DNA from: Streptomyces sp. NBC_00247
Lineage (GTDB): Bacteria; Actinomycetota; Actinomycetes; Streptomycetales; Streptomycetaceae
Length of the DNA stretch: 64,000 nt
NCBI RefSeq assembly: GCF_036188265.1
Contig: NZ_CP108093.1
Location: forward strand, 4,732,001 to 4,796,000
Direction: 5' to 3'
Positions 26,990-35,326 of this stretch are shown here, in pieces. The notes below the pieces were generated by a model that was given only the letters and a program-made list of their open reading frames with translations, was not told the origin of the DNA and made no database searches. Every line of letters begins with the position of its first letter. Within the stretch, counting starts at the first letter, position 1. A program made the position numbers and the translations under genes.

Positions 26990-28027
26990 TCAGTTGCTCC
27001 GGTACGTGGGCGCCGGGGGCGCCGTGATGCCGGGCAGTCCGGCCTCCAGCCACGTGCGGTACGAGCGCATCCACGGGCTCCCCGCACCGCCGCCGCGGTA
27101 GTCCGCCAGCACCTGGTTGACCCGGGCCACCAGGTCGTCGGAGCCGAGCTTGGCGGCGACACCGTAGTACTCCGTGGTGAACGGGCCGCCCTTGAGCTCC
27201 ACCGTCGGGTCCTGGGCCACCTGGCCCGCCGCCAGCGCGTTGTCCGTCACCACGGCGTCCACCTCGCCGAGCTGGAGCCGTACCAGGCAGTCGAGCTGAC
27301 TGGGAACGGTCAGCCGGTCCTCGTCCTCGGCGGTGCCGTCGTGCGCGTCCTCGAAGACCGCGCCGTACGACTGCTTCCTCAGGGCCTCGTAGGCGGTGGA
27401 GCCCTCGGCGGTGCAGACCCGCTTCCCACGCAGCGAGGCGTTGTACCCGGTGATGTCCGAGGCCACCGGGGCGAGCACCTGCTGACCCGCCTGGAAGTAG
27501 GCGGTGGAGAACGCGACCTGCTTCAGCCGCGCGCAGTTGATCGTCATCGTCCGCACCACCACGTCGACCCGGCCGCTCTCCAGCGCCGCGATCCGCTGGC
27601 TGGTCGGGATGGCGCGGAACACCACCTTGGAGGAGTCGCCGAGGATGTCCCGGGCGATGGCCCGGACGAGGTCGATGTCGAAGCCCTCCAGCTTCCCGGT
27701 CGCCGGATTGCGGTAACCCCAGCGGTAGCTGTTCTGGTCCACCCCGGCGATGAGCTTGCCGCGCTCCTTGATCCGCGCCACCCCCGGCCCGTCGGTCCGG
27801 GACGGCGGCAGGCTCGCCTCCGGCTCGTCGCAGGTGTCCGCGCGCACCTGGGTGGCCGGGGCCGCACCCGGTCCGGAGCCGCCGGCGAAGGAGCCGGAGG
27901 TCTCGTGCCCGAGCGGCAGCAGGGCGAACAGGGCGGTGAGCACACAGGCCACGGCCATGGCCGTCACCCCGCCCCAGCCGCGCAGGCCGCCCCCGCCGGT
28001 CCGTGTCCACGTCGGTGTCCGTGTCAT
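26990..28027 (-). CDS. glnH: GlnH-like extracytoplasmic amino-acid-binding protein
   Basis: The 345-residue protein has a cytoplasmic basic N terminus, one hydrophobic helix (about 20-40) acting as signal peptide or anchor, and a family 3 solute-binding domain (about 75-330: LIAGVDQNSYRWGYRNP, FDIDLVRAIARDILGD, VDVVVRTMTI). No lipobox cysteine follows the hydrophobic segment; mycobacterial GlnH is a lipoprotein, so this one may stay membrane-anchored or be released. It lacks transporter partners, which supports a sensing role. ATG 28027 has GGGGGAGGAGAG just upstream; an upstream GTG overlapping the glnX stop is an alternative. In mycobacteria GlnH binds Asp/Glu and signals through GlnX to PknG. 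Confidence 0.85.
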   Translation of the reverse strand: MTRTPTWTRTGGGGLRGWGGVTAMAVACVLTALFALLPLGHETSGSFAGGSGPGAAPATQVRADTCDEPEASLPPSRTDGPGVARIKERGKLIAGVDQNSYRWGYRNPATGKLEGFDIDLVRAIARDILGDSSKVVFRAIPTSQRIAALESGRVDVVVRTMTINCARLKQVAFSTAYFQAGQQVLAPVASDITGYNASLRGKRVCTAEGSTAYEALRKQSYGAVFEDAHDGTAEDEDRLTVPSQLDCLVRLQLGEVDAVVTDNALAAGQVAQDPTVELKGGPFTTEYYGVAAKLGSDDLVARVNQVLADYRGGGAGSPWMRSYRTWLEAGLPGITAPPAPTYRSN

Positions 28028-28089
28028 CGTCTCTCCTCCCCCCGCTCCTGCCTGAGCCGGCTCCGCGGCCGGTACGGGTGCTCGCTCGT

Positions 28090-29469
28090 TCACCGGTACT
28101 CCCCGAGTCTCCGGCCGGTCCCCGTGATCGCGGCGACCGCTCCCAGCAACGCCAGGACCCCCGCCCCGACCGGCAGCCCGTCCAGTGCGCCGCGGCCCTT
28201 CCCGGCCGCCGCGTCGAACTGCTCCTGCTCGTGGGCCAGGGCCGTCTCCAGGGCCGCGTCCACCTTCGAGAAGCACTCGCCGGTGGAGTCCTTCGCCCCG
28301 ACGACCAGGGCGAGCGCGCCCTCGTAGTCCCCGCCGTCGTCGGTCGCGCGGGCGTCGGCGTGGCGCTTCTGCCACTCCGTCACGCTGCCGACGGCGGTCG
28401 CCACCGGGGCGCTCCCGAGGTCGTCGTCCGCCAGCTTCCCCGCCCTGTCCAGCTCGGTGCGGAGCGTGTCCATGTCCGAGGCGTAGTCGGTCTGGTACTG
28501 GTCGGCGGAACCGTCGGCGGTGAGCACCGCGCCCCGGGCGACCAGGGTGAGGTTCTCGTTGGCGCGCGCCTTGAGGGAGGCGATCCGGGCATCGTTCAGC
28601 ACGTCGAGCGAGGCCTGGCCGTTCGTCATGGCGTCGTGCAGCTCGGTCCTGGCCAGCGTCTGGCCGACGGCCAGCCACACCAGTACGGCGGCGGTCGCGG
28701 CGGTCGCGGCGAGCAGGCCGGGGCTGAAGACCCGGTTGGTCCGGCGGTAGTCGCGGCGCTGGGCCCAGGCCAGCACGGTCAGCGCCATGAATCCGGCGGC
28801 GAGGGCGACCAGCGGCCACTGCCGGGCGTCGCGCTGGTCCGCGTCGAGCCGGCCCGTCTCCGTCACGTACAACCGCTCGGCGGCGGGCAGGAGTTCACCG
28901 CTCATCTTCTGGTTGGCGTACCGGAGGTAGGCGCCGCCCAGCGGAAGCCCGAGGCGGTTGTTGGCGCGGGCCCGCTCGACCAGGCCGGTGTAGACCGGGA
29001 GGAGTTCGTTCATCGTGCGGATCTCGCGGCCCGAAGAGGTGCCGGACTCCGTGTTCGCCGCCGCCTTGACCAGCAGCCGAGAGGCGTTCTCGATGTCCTT
29101 CGTGTACTGGGCGCGGACGCTCGAAGGCTCGTCGGCGCCCGCGAGGAAGCCGCTCGCCGCCATCGTGTCCGCGTCGGCGAGCGAGCGGTAGACGGCCGCC
29201 GCGTCCGCGCTCAGCGGTTGGCTGCGGCTCACCACGTCGTCCGCCGCGGCGGCCCGCCCGGAGGCCTCCACGGCGGTCACCGCCCCGAACGCCACGACGA
29301 GCAGGACGAGCACGGCCGTGACGATCCGCAGCCGGCCCGGCTCGGTCGTCGCGGCGCCGCGCAGCAGCCCCACCGGTGTGGATACCGCCCCGCGCCGCTG
29401 CGCGGGCACGCCGGACACCCGCTCCGCTCCGTGCTGTCGCGGCGGGCCCCCGATCGGCGGGTGTGTCAC
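28090..29469 (-). CDS. glnX: GlnX-like membrane sensor protein
   Basis: The 459-residue membrane protein has TM1 at about 37-60 (RIVTAVLVLLVVAFGAV), a large extracytoplasmic helical domain, and a central pair of helices (about 220-240 and 255-280). A second extracytoplasmic helical domain rich in Asp/Ala/Glu follows, then a last helix near 430-450. This two-sensor-domain topology without a kinase module matches GlnX of mycobacteria, which relays GlnH ligand state to PknG. The GTG start is preceded by GAGGGGGAAG; the open frame continues upstream without a better start. It is the first gene of the signalling operon and its stop overlaps a possible glnH GTG. Confidence 0.82.
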   Translation of the reverse strand: MTHPPIGGPPRQHGAERVSGVPAQRRGAVSTPVGLLRGAATTEPGRLRIVTAVLVLLVVAFGAVTAVEASGRAAAADDVVSRSQPLSADAAAVYRSLADADTMAASGFLAGADEPSSVRAQYTKDIENASRLLVKAAANTESGTSSGREIRTMNELLPVYTGLVERARANNRLGLPLGGAYLRYANQKMSGELLPAAERLYVTETGRLDADQRDARQWPLVALAAGFMALTVLAWAQRRDYRRTNRVFSPGLLAATAATAAVLVWLAVGQTLARTELHDAMTNGQASLDVLNDARIASLKARANENLTLVARGAVLTADGSADQYQTDYASDMDTLRTELDRAGKLADDDLGSAPVATAVGSVTEWQKRHADARATDDGGDYEGALALVVGAKDSTGECFSKVDAALETALAHEQEQFDAAAGKGRGALDGLPVGAGVLALLGAVAAITGTGRRLGEYR

Positions 29470-29843
29470 TCGGCTTCCCCCTCGGTCACTGACGGCGCCG
29501 TCGCCCCCGGCCGGTCGGAGGAGTGGCGCCCGGCCTGAAGTATGGCCGCAGGGACCGGCATCCACCAGGAATACCTGGATCTCGCACCGCTCTCCGCGTC
29601 CTCCGGTCCCGGCGGAGGAGCCGTGCCGGCCGTGAGCGCGGCCGTCGCGTGGTGCCGGCGACCCGGCGTCCCCGTCCCGAGGCCGCCCCGTAGCGGACCG
29701 ATTCCCCCCGGTGTGAACACGATCGGGACAACTGATCGGTTCCCGTACGCGAGGGGCGTCCGGTGCGCCTTCGTATGGGAGTTGACGGACCGAAGCCCGG
29801 CGGCGGCCCCCGGGGAGCCGCCGCCGGGCGGTCCCGCGCACCC
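29470..29843. other. Non-coding region upstream of glnX
   Basis: This 374-bp stretch separates the sugar-kinase stop (29844) from the glnX start on the same strand. It must contain the promoter of the glnX-glnH-pknG operon. I saw no convincing -10/-35 pair, long palindrome or supported small gene. A C/G-rich inverted segment close to the kinase stop may act as terminator but is imperfect. Confidence 0.45.
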
Positions 29844-30812
29844 TCAGGCGTACCGCGCGCGCAGCCTGGCGTGCGCCCCGGGCGGCGCCCCCGTGCGGTC
29901 CAGGCCCAGCAACGCGGCCCCGAGCACCGGCGGTTGTGCCACCACGCTGATACGGGCCAGGGGCGCGCGGGCCGCGAGCAGGGAGGCGATCCGGCCGTCC
30001 AGGTCCGGGTGGCGCGCGGCCAGCACGCTGCCGCCGAGAATCACCGGAACGTGGCTCTCCAGAAGCCCCAGCCGGTCCAGCGCCACCGAGGCCATCGCGA
30101 CGACCTCCTCGGCGAGCCGGTCCACCACCGCCCGCGCCACCGGGTCACCGGCCGCGCCCGTCGCGAAGAGGACCGGGGTCAACTCGTGCCGGCGCTCGTA
30201 CGGGATGCGCTCCCGGTGCAGCGCCTCGATCAGCTCGTACATCGAACCGAGCCCGAAGTGCGCCGGGAGCGCCCGGGCCAGCTCGGTCGGCTCGCCCCGG
30301 CCGTCCTCGGCGCGGGCGGCGAACCAGAGCGCCTCCTCGGCGAGCCCCGAACCGCCGCCCCAGTCGCCCGATATCCGGCCGATCGCGGGGAAGCGGGCGG
30401 TACGGCCGTCCGGGAGCATGCCGACGCAGTTGATCCCGGCGCCGCACACCACGGCGACGCCCCGGGGCTCGTCCACCCCGGAGCGCAGGACGGCGAAGGT
30501 GTCGTTGCGCACCTCGACCGTCCGGGCCCAGCCGCGCGCGTGCAACGCGGCCGTCAACTCCAGCTCCTCCACCGGGAGGTCGGCGTTGGCGAGGCAGGCC
30601 GACACGTGCGCGACGGGCGACACCGGCTCACCGGCCGAGGCGAACGCCCCTTCCACGGCGGTGGCGAGCACGTCCAGCGCGGCGGGAATCCCGACCACGG
30701 GAGGCTGGAAACCGCCGCCCCGGCCCGTGCCGAGCACCGTGCCGTCCTCGCCGATCAGCGCCACGTCGGTCTTGCTGTTGCCCGCGTCGATGGCGAGGAC
30801 CGAAGCGTTCAC
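29844..30812 (-). CDS. Sugar kinase of the BadF/BcrA ATPase family (N-acetylglucosamine kinase-like)
   Basis: The 322-residue protein has an ASKHA-fold N terminus (LAIDAGNSKTDVALI), the adenosine-phosphate motif GVAVVCGAGINCVG and IGRISGDWGGGSG, all typical of eukaryotic-type GlcNAc kinases and BadF-like ATPases. It should phosphorylate an imported amino sugar or its glycosidase product. The GTG start overlaps the glycosidase stop (GTGA); another GTG six bases upstream is possible. It is the last gene of the six-gene sugar operon and occupies the position of csnK in the S. coelicolor chitosan-oligosaccharide operon. Confidence 0.85.
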   Translation of the reverse strand: MNASVLAIDAGNSKTDVALIGEDGTVLGTGRGGGFQPPVVGIPAALDVLATAVEGAFASAGEPVSPVAHVSACLANADLPVEELELTAALHARGWARTVEVRNDTFAVLRSGVDEPRGVAVVCGAGINCVGMLPDGRTARFPAIGRISGDWGGGSGLAEEALWFAARAEDGRGEPTELARALPAHFGLGSMYELIEALHRERIPYERRHELTPVLFATGAAGDPVARAVVDRLAEEVVAMASVALDRLGLLESHVPVILGGSVLAARHPDLDGRIASLLAARAPLARISVVAQPPVLGAALLGLDRTGAPPGAHARLRARYA

Positions 30813-32074
30813 GCCCACGCCAGGTGCTCCCGGTTGTGCGCGATCAGCCGGTCCGTGAGGCCCTCGGCCAGCTCGTACTGTCCGACCAGGGGGTGCGCGA
30901 GCAGCGCCTGGAAGACGCGGTCCCGGCCGCCGTGCAGAGCCGCCTTCAGCGCCAGGTCCTCGTAAGCGGTGACGTGGGCGATCAGCCCGGCGTACAGCGG
31001 GTCCAGCGCCGGCACGGCGAGCGGGACGGCGCCCGAGCCGTCGACGCGCGCCTGCGTCTCGATCACCGCGTCGTCGGGGAGGAACGGCAGGGTGCCGTTG
31101 TTGAGGGTGTTGACCACCTGCACGGTGGCGGCGCCCCCGCCGAGCAGCGAGGAGGCCAGGTCGACCGCCGCCTCGGAGTAGAAGGCGCCGCCGCGCCTGG
31201 CGAGCAGCGCCGGCTTCTCGTCCAGCGCCGGGTCGCCGTACATCGCGAGGAGTTCCTTCTCCATCGCGGCGACCTCGGCGGCCCGGGACGGCTTGGTGCC
31301 GAGCTCCCGGACGACCTCGTCGTGGGAGTAGAAGTACCGCAGGTAGTACGAGGGGACCACACCGAGCCGGTCCACGATCTCGCGCGGCATGTGCAGGTCG
31401 GCGGCGATGGACGCGCCGTGCTCGGCCAGCAGCCTCGGCAGCACGTTCTCGCCCTCGGGGCCGCCGAGGCGCACGCCGAGCTCCCAGGAGAGGTGGTTCA
31501 GCCCGACGTGGTCGAGGTGCACCTCGGCGGGGGAGACGTCCAGCAGCGCCGCGAACTTCCGCTGGAAGCCGATCGCGACGTTGCAGAGGCCGACGGCCTT
31601 GTGGCCGGCCTGGAGCAGTGCCCGGGTGACGATGCCCACCGGATTGGTGAAGTCGATGATCCAGGCGTCCGGGTTGGTGCGCCGGACCCGCTCGGCGATG
31701 TCCAGCACGACGGGCACGGTGCGCAGCGCCTTGGCGAGGCCGCCCGCGCCGGTGGTCTCCTGGCCGACGCAGCCGCACTCCAGCGGCCAGGTCTCGTCCT
31801 GGTTGCGCGCGGCCTGTCCGCCGACGCGCAACTGGAGCAGGACCGCGTCGGCGCCTTCCACCCCGGCGTCCAGGTCCGAGGTGGTGGTGATGGTGCCGGG
31901 GTGGCCCTGCTTGGCGAAGATCCGCCGGGCGAGGCCGCCCACGAGGTCGAGGCGGTCGGCCGCCGGGTCGACGAGCACGAGCTCCTCGATCGGCAGGGTG
32001 TCCCGCAGACGGGCGAACCCGTCGATCAGTTCGGGGGTGTACGTGGAACCGCCACCCACTACTGCGAGCTTCAT
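30809..32074 (-). CDS. GH4-family 6-phospho-beta-glucosidase-like glycosidase
   Basis: The 421-residue NAD- and metal-dependent glycosidase belongs to family GH4. Visible motifs are the Rossmann GGGSTYTPELIDG at the N terminus, DFTNPVGIVT, GLCNVAIG (metal Cys/His region) and DHVGLNHLSW. Length is typical. GH4 enzymes cleave by oxidation at C3, often on phosphorylated glycosides. With an ABC importer and a sugar kinase in the operon it probably degrades an imported disaccharide; chito-oligosaccharides or cellobiose-like glucosides are both possible. The start is one base after the upstream permease stop. Confidence 0.92.
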   Translation of the reverse strand: MKLAVVGGGSTYTPELIDGFARLRDTLPIEELVLVDPAADRLDLVGGLARRIFAKQGHPGTITTTSDLDAGVEGADAVLLQLRVGGQAARNQDETWPLECGCVGQETTGAGGLAKALRTVPVVLDIAERVRRTNPDAWIIDFTNPVGIVTRALLQAGHKAVGLCNVAIGFQRKFAALLDVSPAEVHLDHVGLNHLSWELGVRLGGPEGENVLPRLLAEHGASIAADLHMPREIVDRLGVVPSYYLRYFYSHDEVVRELGTKPSRAAEVAAMEKELLAMYGDPALDEKPALLARRGGAFYSEAAVDLASSLLGGGAATVQVVNTLNNGTLPFLPDDAVIETQARVDGSGAVPLAVPALDPLYAGLIAHVTAYEDLALKAALHGGRDRVFQALLAHPLVGQYELAEGLTDRLIAHNREHLAWA

Positions 32075-32075
32075 C

Positions 32076-32981
32076 TCAGCCCTTCACTCCGGTCAGTGTG
32101 ACGCCCTCGACGAATGCCTTCTGAGCGAAGAAGAAGACGGCGATCACGGGGGCCATGACCAGAACGGTCGCGGCCATGGTCAGGTTCCAGTCGGTGTGGT
32201 GTGCGCCCTTGAAGGACTCCAGGCCGTAACTGAGCGTCCAGGCGGCCGGGTTCTCGGAGGCGTAGATCTGCGGCCCGAAGTAGTCGTTCCAGGCGGCGAA
32301 GAACTGGAACAGCGCGATGGCGGCGATGCCCGGCTTCGCCATCGGAAGCACCACCCGCAGCAGGGTGCGCAGTTCGCCGCAGCCGTCGATCCGCGCCGCG
32401 TCCAGGTACTCGTCCGGGATGGTCAGCAGGAACTGGCGCAGCAGGAAGATGGAGAAGGCGTCACCGAAGGCCATCGGGACGATCAGCGGCCAGAGCGTCC
32501 CGGAGAGGTCCATCTGCTTGGCCCAGAACAGGTACATCGGGATGATCACGACCTGTGGCGGCAGCATCATCATCGAGACGACCAGCATCAGCGACAGCTT
32601 GCGGCCCTTGAAGCGGAACTTCGCGAGCGCGTAGGCGACGGGCACCGAGGACACCACGGTCAGCACGGTGCCGGCCCCGGCGTAGAGCAGGGTGTTGCGC
32701 CACCACGTCAGGAAGCCGGGGGTGTCGAAGACCCGCCGGTAGTTCTCCCACTCCCAGGTGTCGGGGGTGAGGTCGCGGGTCAGCGCCTGCTGGTCGCTCA
32801 TCAGCGAGGTCAGCAGGACGAAGACCAGCGGGAGGACGAAGAAGAGCGCGGCGGCGACGCCGAGCGAGTGCACCGCGATCCACCGCAGCAGCGCCTTGCG
32901 GCGGGCGGTGCGTTCGGCGGCGGTGCGCGCACCACGGGCGGTCCCGGCCGGGGTGGCGGGGACGACGGAGAGTCGGGTCAT
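32076..32981 (-). CDS. ABC sugar transporter permease (MalG-type)
   Basis: The 301-residue inner-membrane protein has six predicted helices and the EAA loop typical of CUT1 sugar permeases (EYLDAARIDGCGELRTLLRVVLPMAKPG, about 190-217). The N terminus is long and basic before TM1. It pairs with the MalF-type permease encoded just upstream (3-bp gap). No ATPase gene is in the operon; Streptomyces CUT1 importers generally share the MsiK ATPase encoded elsewhere. Confidence 0.93.
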   Translation of the reverse strand: MTRLSVVPATPAGTARGARTAAERTARRKALLRWIAVHSLGVAAALFFVLPLVFVLLTSLMSDQQALTRDLTPDTWEWENYRRVFDTPGFLTWWRNTLLYAGAGTVLTVVSSVPVAYALAKFRFKGRKLSLMLVVSMMMLPPQVVIIPMYLFWAKQMDLSGTLWPLIVPMAFGDAFSIFLLRQFLLTIPDEYLDAARIDGCGELRTLLRVVLPMAKPGIAAIALFQFFAAWNDYFGPQIYASENPAAWTLSYGLESFKGAHHTDWNLTMAATVLVMAPVIAVFFFAQKAFVEGVTLTGVKG

Positions 32982-32984
32982 GAT

Positions 32985-33926
32985 TCAGTCACCGGCCTGG
33001 ACGAGGTTGTTGCGGCCCCGCATCAACAGCGCGGTGAAGGCCATGGCCAGGGCGAACAGGACCAGGGCGACGACACAGGCGGAGCCGTAGTCGAAGCGCT
33101 GGAAGCCGAGGTTGTAGACGAGCTGGGGGAGCGTCAGCGTCGACTTGTCGGGGTAGCCGGGCTCGAAGGACTGCCCGGAGCCGCCGATCACGCCGGACGC
33201 CACCTTCCCCGCCACCAGGGGCTGCGTGTAGTACTGCATGGCCTGGATGACCCCGGTGACCACGGCGAACATCACGATGGGCGAGATGTTCGGCAGGGTG
33301 ACGAAGCGGAACCGCTGCCAGGCGGAGGCGCCGTCCAGCTCGGCCGCCTCGTACTGCTCGACGGGCACGTCCAGCAGCGCCGCCATGAAGATCACCATCA
33401 GGTCGCCGATGCCCCAGACCGCGAGCATGGTCAGCGCAGGCTTCGACCAGGACGCGTCGTTGAACCAGCCGGGCGTCGGCAGCCCGAGGTCGCCCAGGAT
33501 CGAGTCGACCGGCCCCGTCCCCGGGTTGAGCAGGAAGACGAAGGCGAGGGTCGCGGCCACCGGGGGCGCGAGGTAGGGCAGGTAGAACAAGGTGCGGAAG
33601 AGCCCGGTGGCGGTCTTGATCCGGGTGATCAGCAGCCCGATGCCGAGCCCGAACACCACCCGGCAGGTGACCATGACGACCACCAGCCAGAGGGTGTTCC
33701 GCAGCGACGGCCAGAACATCGGATAGTCGGTGAAGACATACGTCCAGTTCGTCAGCCCGTTGAAGACCGGCGCCCCGAACCCGTCGTACTTCGTGAACGA
33801 GAAGTAGACGGTCGAGATCATCGGGTACGCGAAGAAGAAGCAGAAGCCGACCAGCCAGGGCGACAGGAACGCCACCGTGCGCAGCGCCGACCTGCGGCGC
33901 TTGGAGCGGAGCGTGTACGTGGTCAT
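32985..33926 (-). CDS. ABC sugar transporter permease (MalF-type)
   Basis: The 313-residue membrane protein has six helices (first near 19-40, FLSPWLVGFCFFFAYPMI) and an EAA loop EQYEAAELDGASAWQRFRFVTLPNISP near 205-230. Together with the downstream MalG-type permease it forms the CUT1 translocation channel for the substrate delivered by the lipoprotein encoded 6 bp upstream. The gap to its partner is 3 bp, indicating coupling. Confidence 0.93.
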   Translation of the reverse strand: MTTYTLRSKRRRSALRTVAFLSPWLVGFCFFFAYPMISTVYFSFTKYDGFGAPVFNGLTNWTYVFTDYPMFWPSLRNTLWLVVVMVTCRVVFGLGIGLLITRIKTATGLFRTLFYLPYLAPPVAATLAFVFLLNPGTGPVDSILGDLGLPTPGWFNDASWSKPALTMLAVWGIGDLMVIFMAALLDVPVEQYEAAELDGASAWQRFRFVTLPNISPIVMFAVVTGVIQAMQYYTQPLVAGKVASGVIGGSGQSFEPGYPDKSTLTLPQLVYNLGFQRFDYGSACVVALVLFALAMAFTALLMRGRNNLVQAGD

Positions 33927-33932
33927 CGGAGG

Positions 33933-35264
33933 CTACTTGGCCTTGGCGATGTCGGTGTCGATCTGCGCGGCGGTCTTCTCCAGACCGGCCTGGAGGTCCT
34001 TCACCGAGCCCTTCTCGTACTGGTAGCCGAAGTCCTGGAGGGTCTGCTGGTACGTGGCCCCGTTGACGGCCCCGTCCGGGGTGTTGGAGTGCGGGTTCCG
34101 CGCGATGTCCAGGAAGGTCTTGAAGCGCGGGTCGAACTTCAGGTCGGGAGACTTCAGCGCCTCGAAGGTGGAGGGCACGTTCTTGATGCCGTTGGCGAAG
34201 TCGACCACCGCCTGCGTGTCGCTGGTCATGAACTTCACCAGCTCCCACGCGGCGTTCTGCTTCTTGCTGGCGGGCGCGATGCCCATGATCGTGCCGGAGA
34301 GGAAGCCCTTGCCGTAGGTGTCGGCCTCGTCGTCGGCGACGGGCATCGGCGCGACCCCGATCTCGAAGTCCGCCCCCGCCTCCTCGGCCATGCCGAGCCG
34401 CCACTCGCCGTCCATCTGCATGGCGACCTGGCCGGTCTGGAACGGGTGCTTCGCGCCCCACTCGTCACCGAAGGAGCCCCGGTACTTCTCCAGCCTGTCG
34501 TAGCCGCCGAGGTCCTCGACCAGCTTCTTCTGGTACGTGAACATCTCCGCGAAGGCCGGGTCCTTGGCGATGTTCGACTTGCCGTCCGCGTCGAAGTACG
34601 CGTGGTCCCAGGAGCCCAGGTAGTGGTCGGCGACCGACTCGTAGCCGTGGAAGGTCGGCATGAAGCCGAGCTGTTCGTAGCCGTCGCCCTTGGTGACGGT
34701 CAGCTTCTCGGCGTCGGCGGCGAACTCGGAGAGGGTCTTCGGCGGCGCGGCGATCCCGGCCTTCGCGAAGGCGTCCTTGTTGTAGTACAGCCCGTACGCG
34801 TCGGCCAGCAGGGGCAGCGAGCAGCGCTTGCCCTCGAACTGCGTGTAGTCCAGGAGCACCTTGGGGAAGGTCTTCTCCAGGTCGAGCTTCGACTTCTCGA
34901 TGAACGGCGTCAGGTCGGCGAAGGCGCCGGACGAGCAGAACTTGCCGACGTTCGACGTGGTGAACGAGGACACGACGTCCGGTCCGTTCGAACCCCCGGC
35001 GCGCAGCGCCTGGTTGAGCTTGTCGTCGTTGATGTTGCCGACGACCTTCACCTTGATGTTCGGGTGGGCCTTCTCGAAGCGGTCCACGTTGTCCTGGACC
35101 GCCTTGACCTCGGACGGCGCACTCCAGCCGTGCCAGAAGTTGATGGTGGTCTTGGCGTCCGGGTCGTCCGAGGCGCCGCTCTGCGACTGGCCGGTACACG
35201 CGGTGGCGAGGACGGATATCGCGGCGACCGCGACGGCTGCGGTGGTGAGGCTGATTCTGCGCAT
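33933..35264 (-). CDS. ABC sugar-binding lipoprotein (CUT1 family)
   Basis: The 443-residue extracellular lipoprotein has a signal peptide with lipobox LATAC (Cys about 23) and a family 1 solute-binding fold (TINFWHGWSAPSEVKAVQDN, later GPDVVSSFTTSN and YGLYYNKDAF). It captures the oligosaccharide and delivers it to the two permeases. ATG start with AAGGAGC upstream. It lies 62 bp after the ROK repressor gene. In the homologous csnR-K arrangement this would be csnE, binding chitosan-derived glucosamine oligomers; substrate assignment here is by gene order only. Confidence 0.92.
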   Translation of the reverse strand: MRRISLTTAAVAVAAISVLATACTGQSQSGASDDPDAKTTINFWHGWSAPSEVKAVQDNVDRFEKAHPNIKVKVVGNINDDKLNQALRAGGSNGPDVVSSFTTSNVGKFCSSGAFADLTPFIEKSKLDLEKTFPKVLLDYTQFEGKRCSLPLLADAYGLYYNKDAFAKAGIAAPPKTLSEFAADAEKLTVTKGDGYEQLGFMPTFHGYESVADHYLGSWDHAYFDADGKSNIAKDPAFAEMFTYQKKLVEDLGGYDRLEKYRGSFGDEWGAKHPFQTGQVAMQMDGEWRLGMAEEAGADFEIGVAPMPVADDEADTYGKGFLSGTIMGIAPASKKQNAAWELVKFMTSDTQAVVDFANGIKNVPSTFEALKSPDLKFDPRFKTFLDIARNPHSNTPDGAVNGATYQQTLQDFGYQYEKGSVKDLQAGLEKTAAQIDTDIAKAK

Positions 35265-35326
35265 GGCGAAGCTCCTTGGACGGGGTGAAGGAGAAGCAAC
35301 AGAGGTACGGGGACGGAGTCGGGAGG

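Noticed and set aside
31389..35288. Open frame of 1299 codons on the plus strand opposite the sugar operon
   Set aside because: It is antisense to the GH4, permease and binding-protein genes, with the same composition artefact and no recognisable domain or ribosome-binding site.
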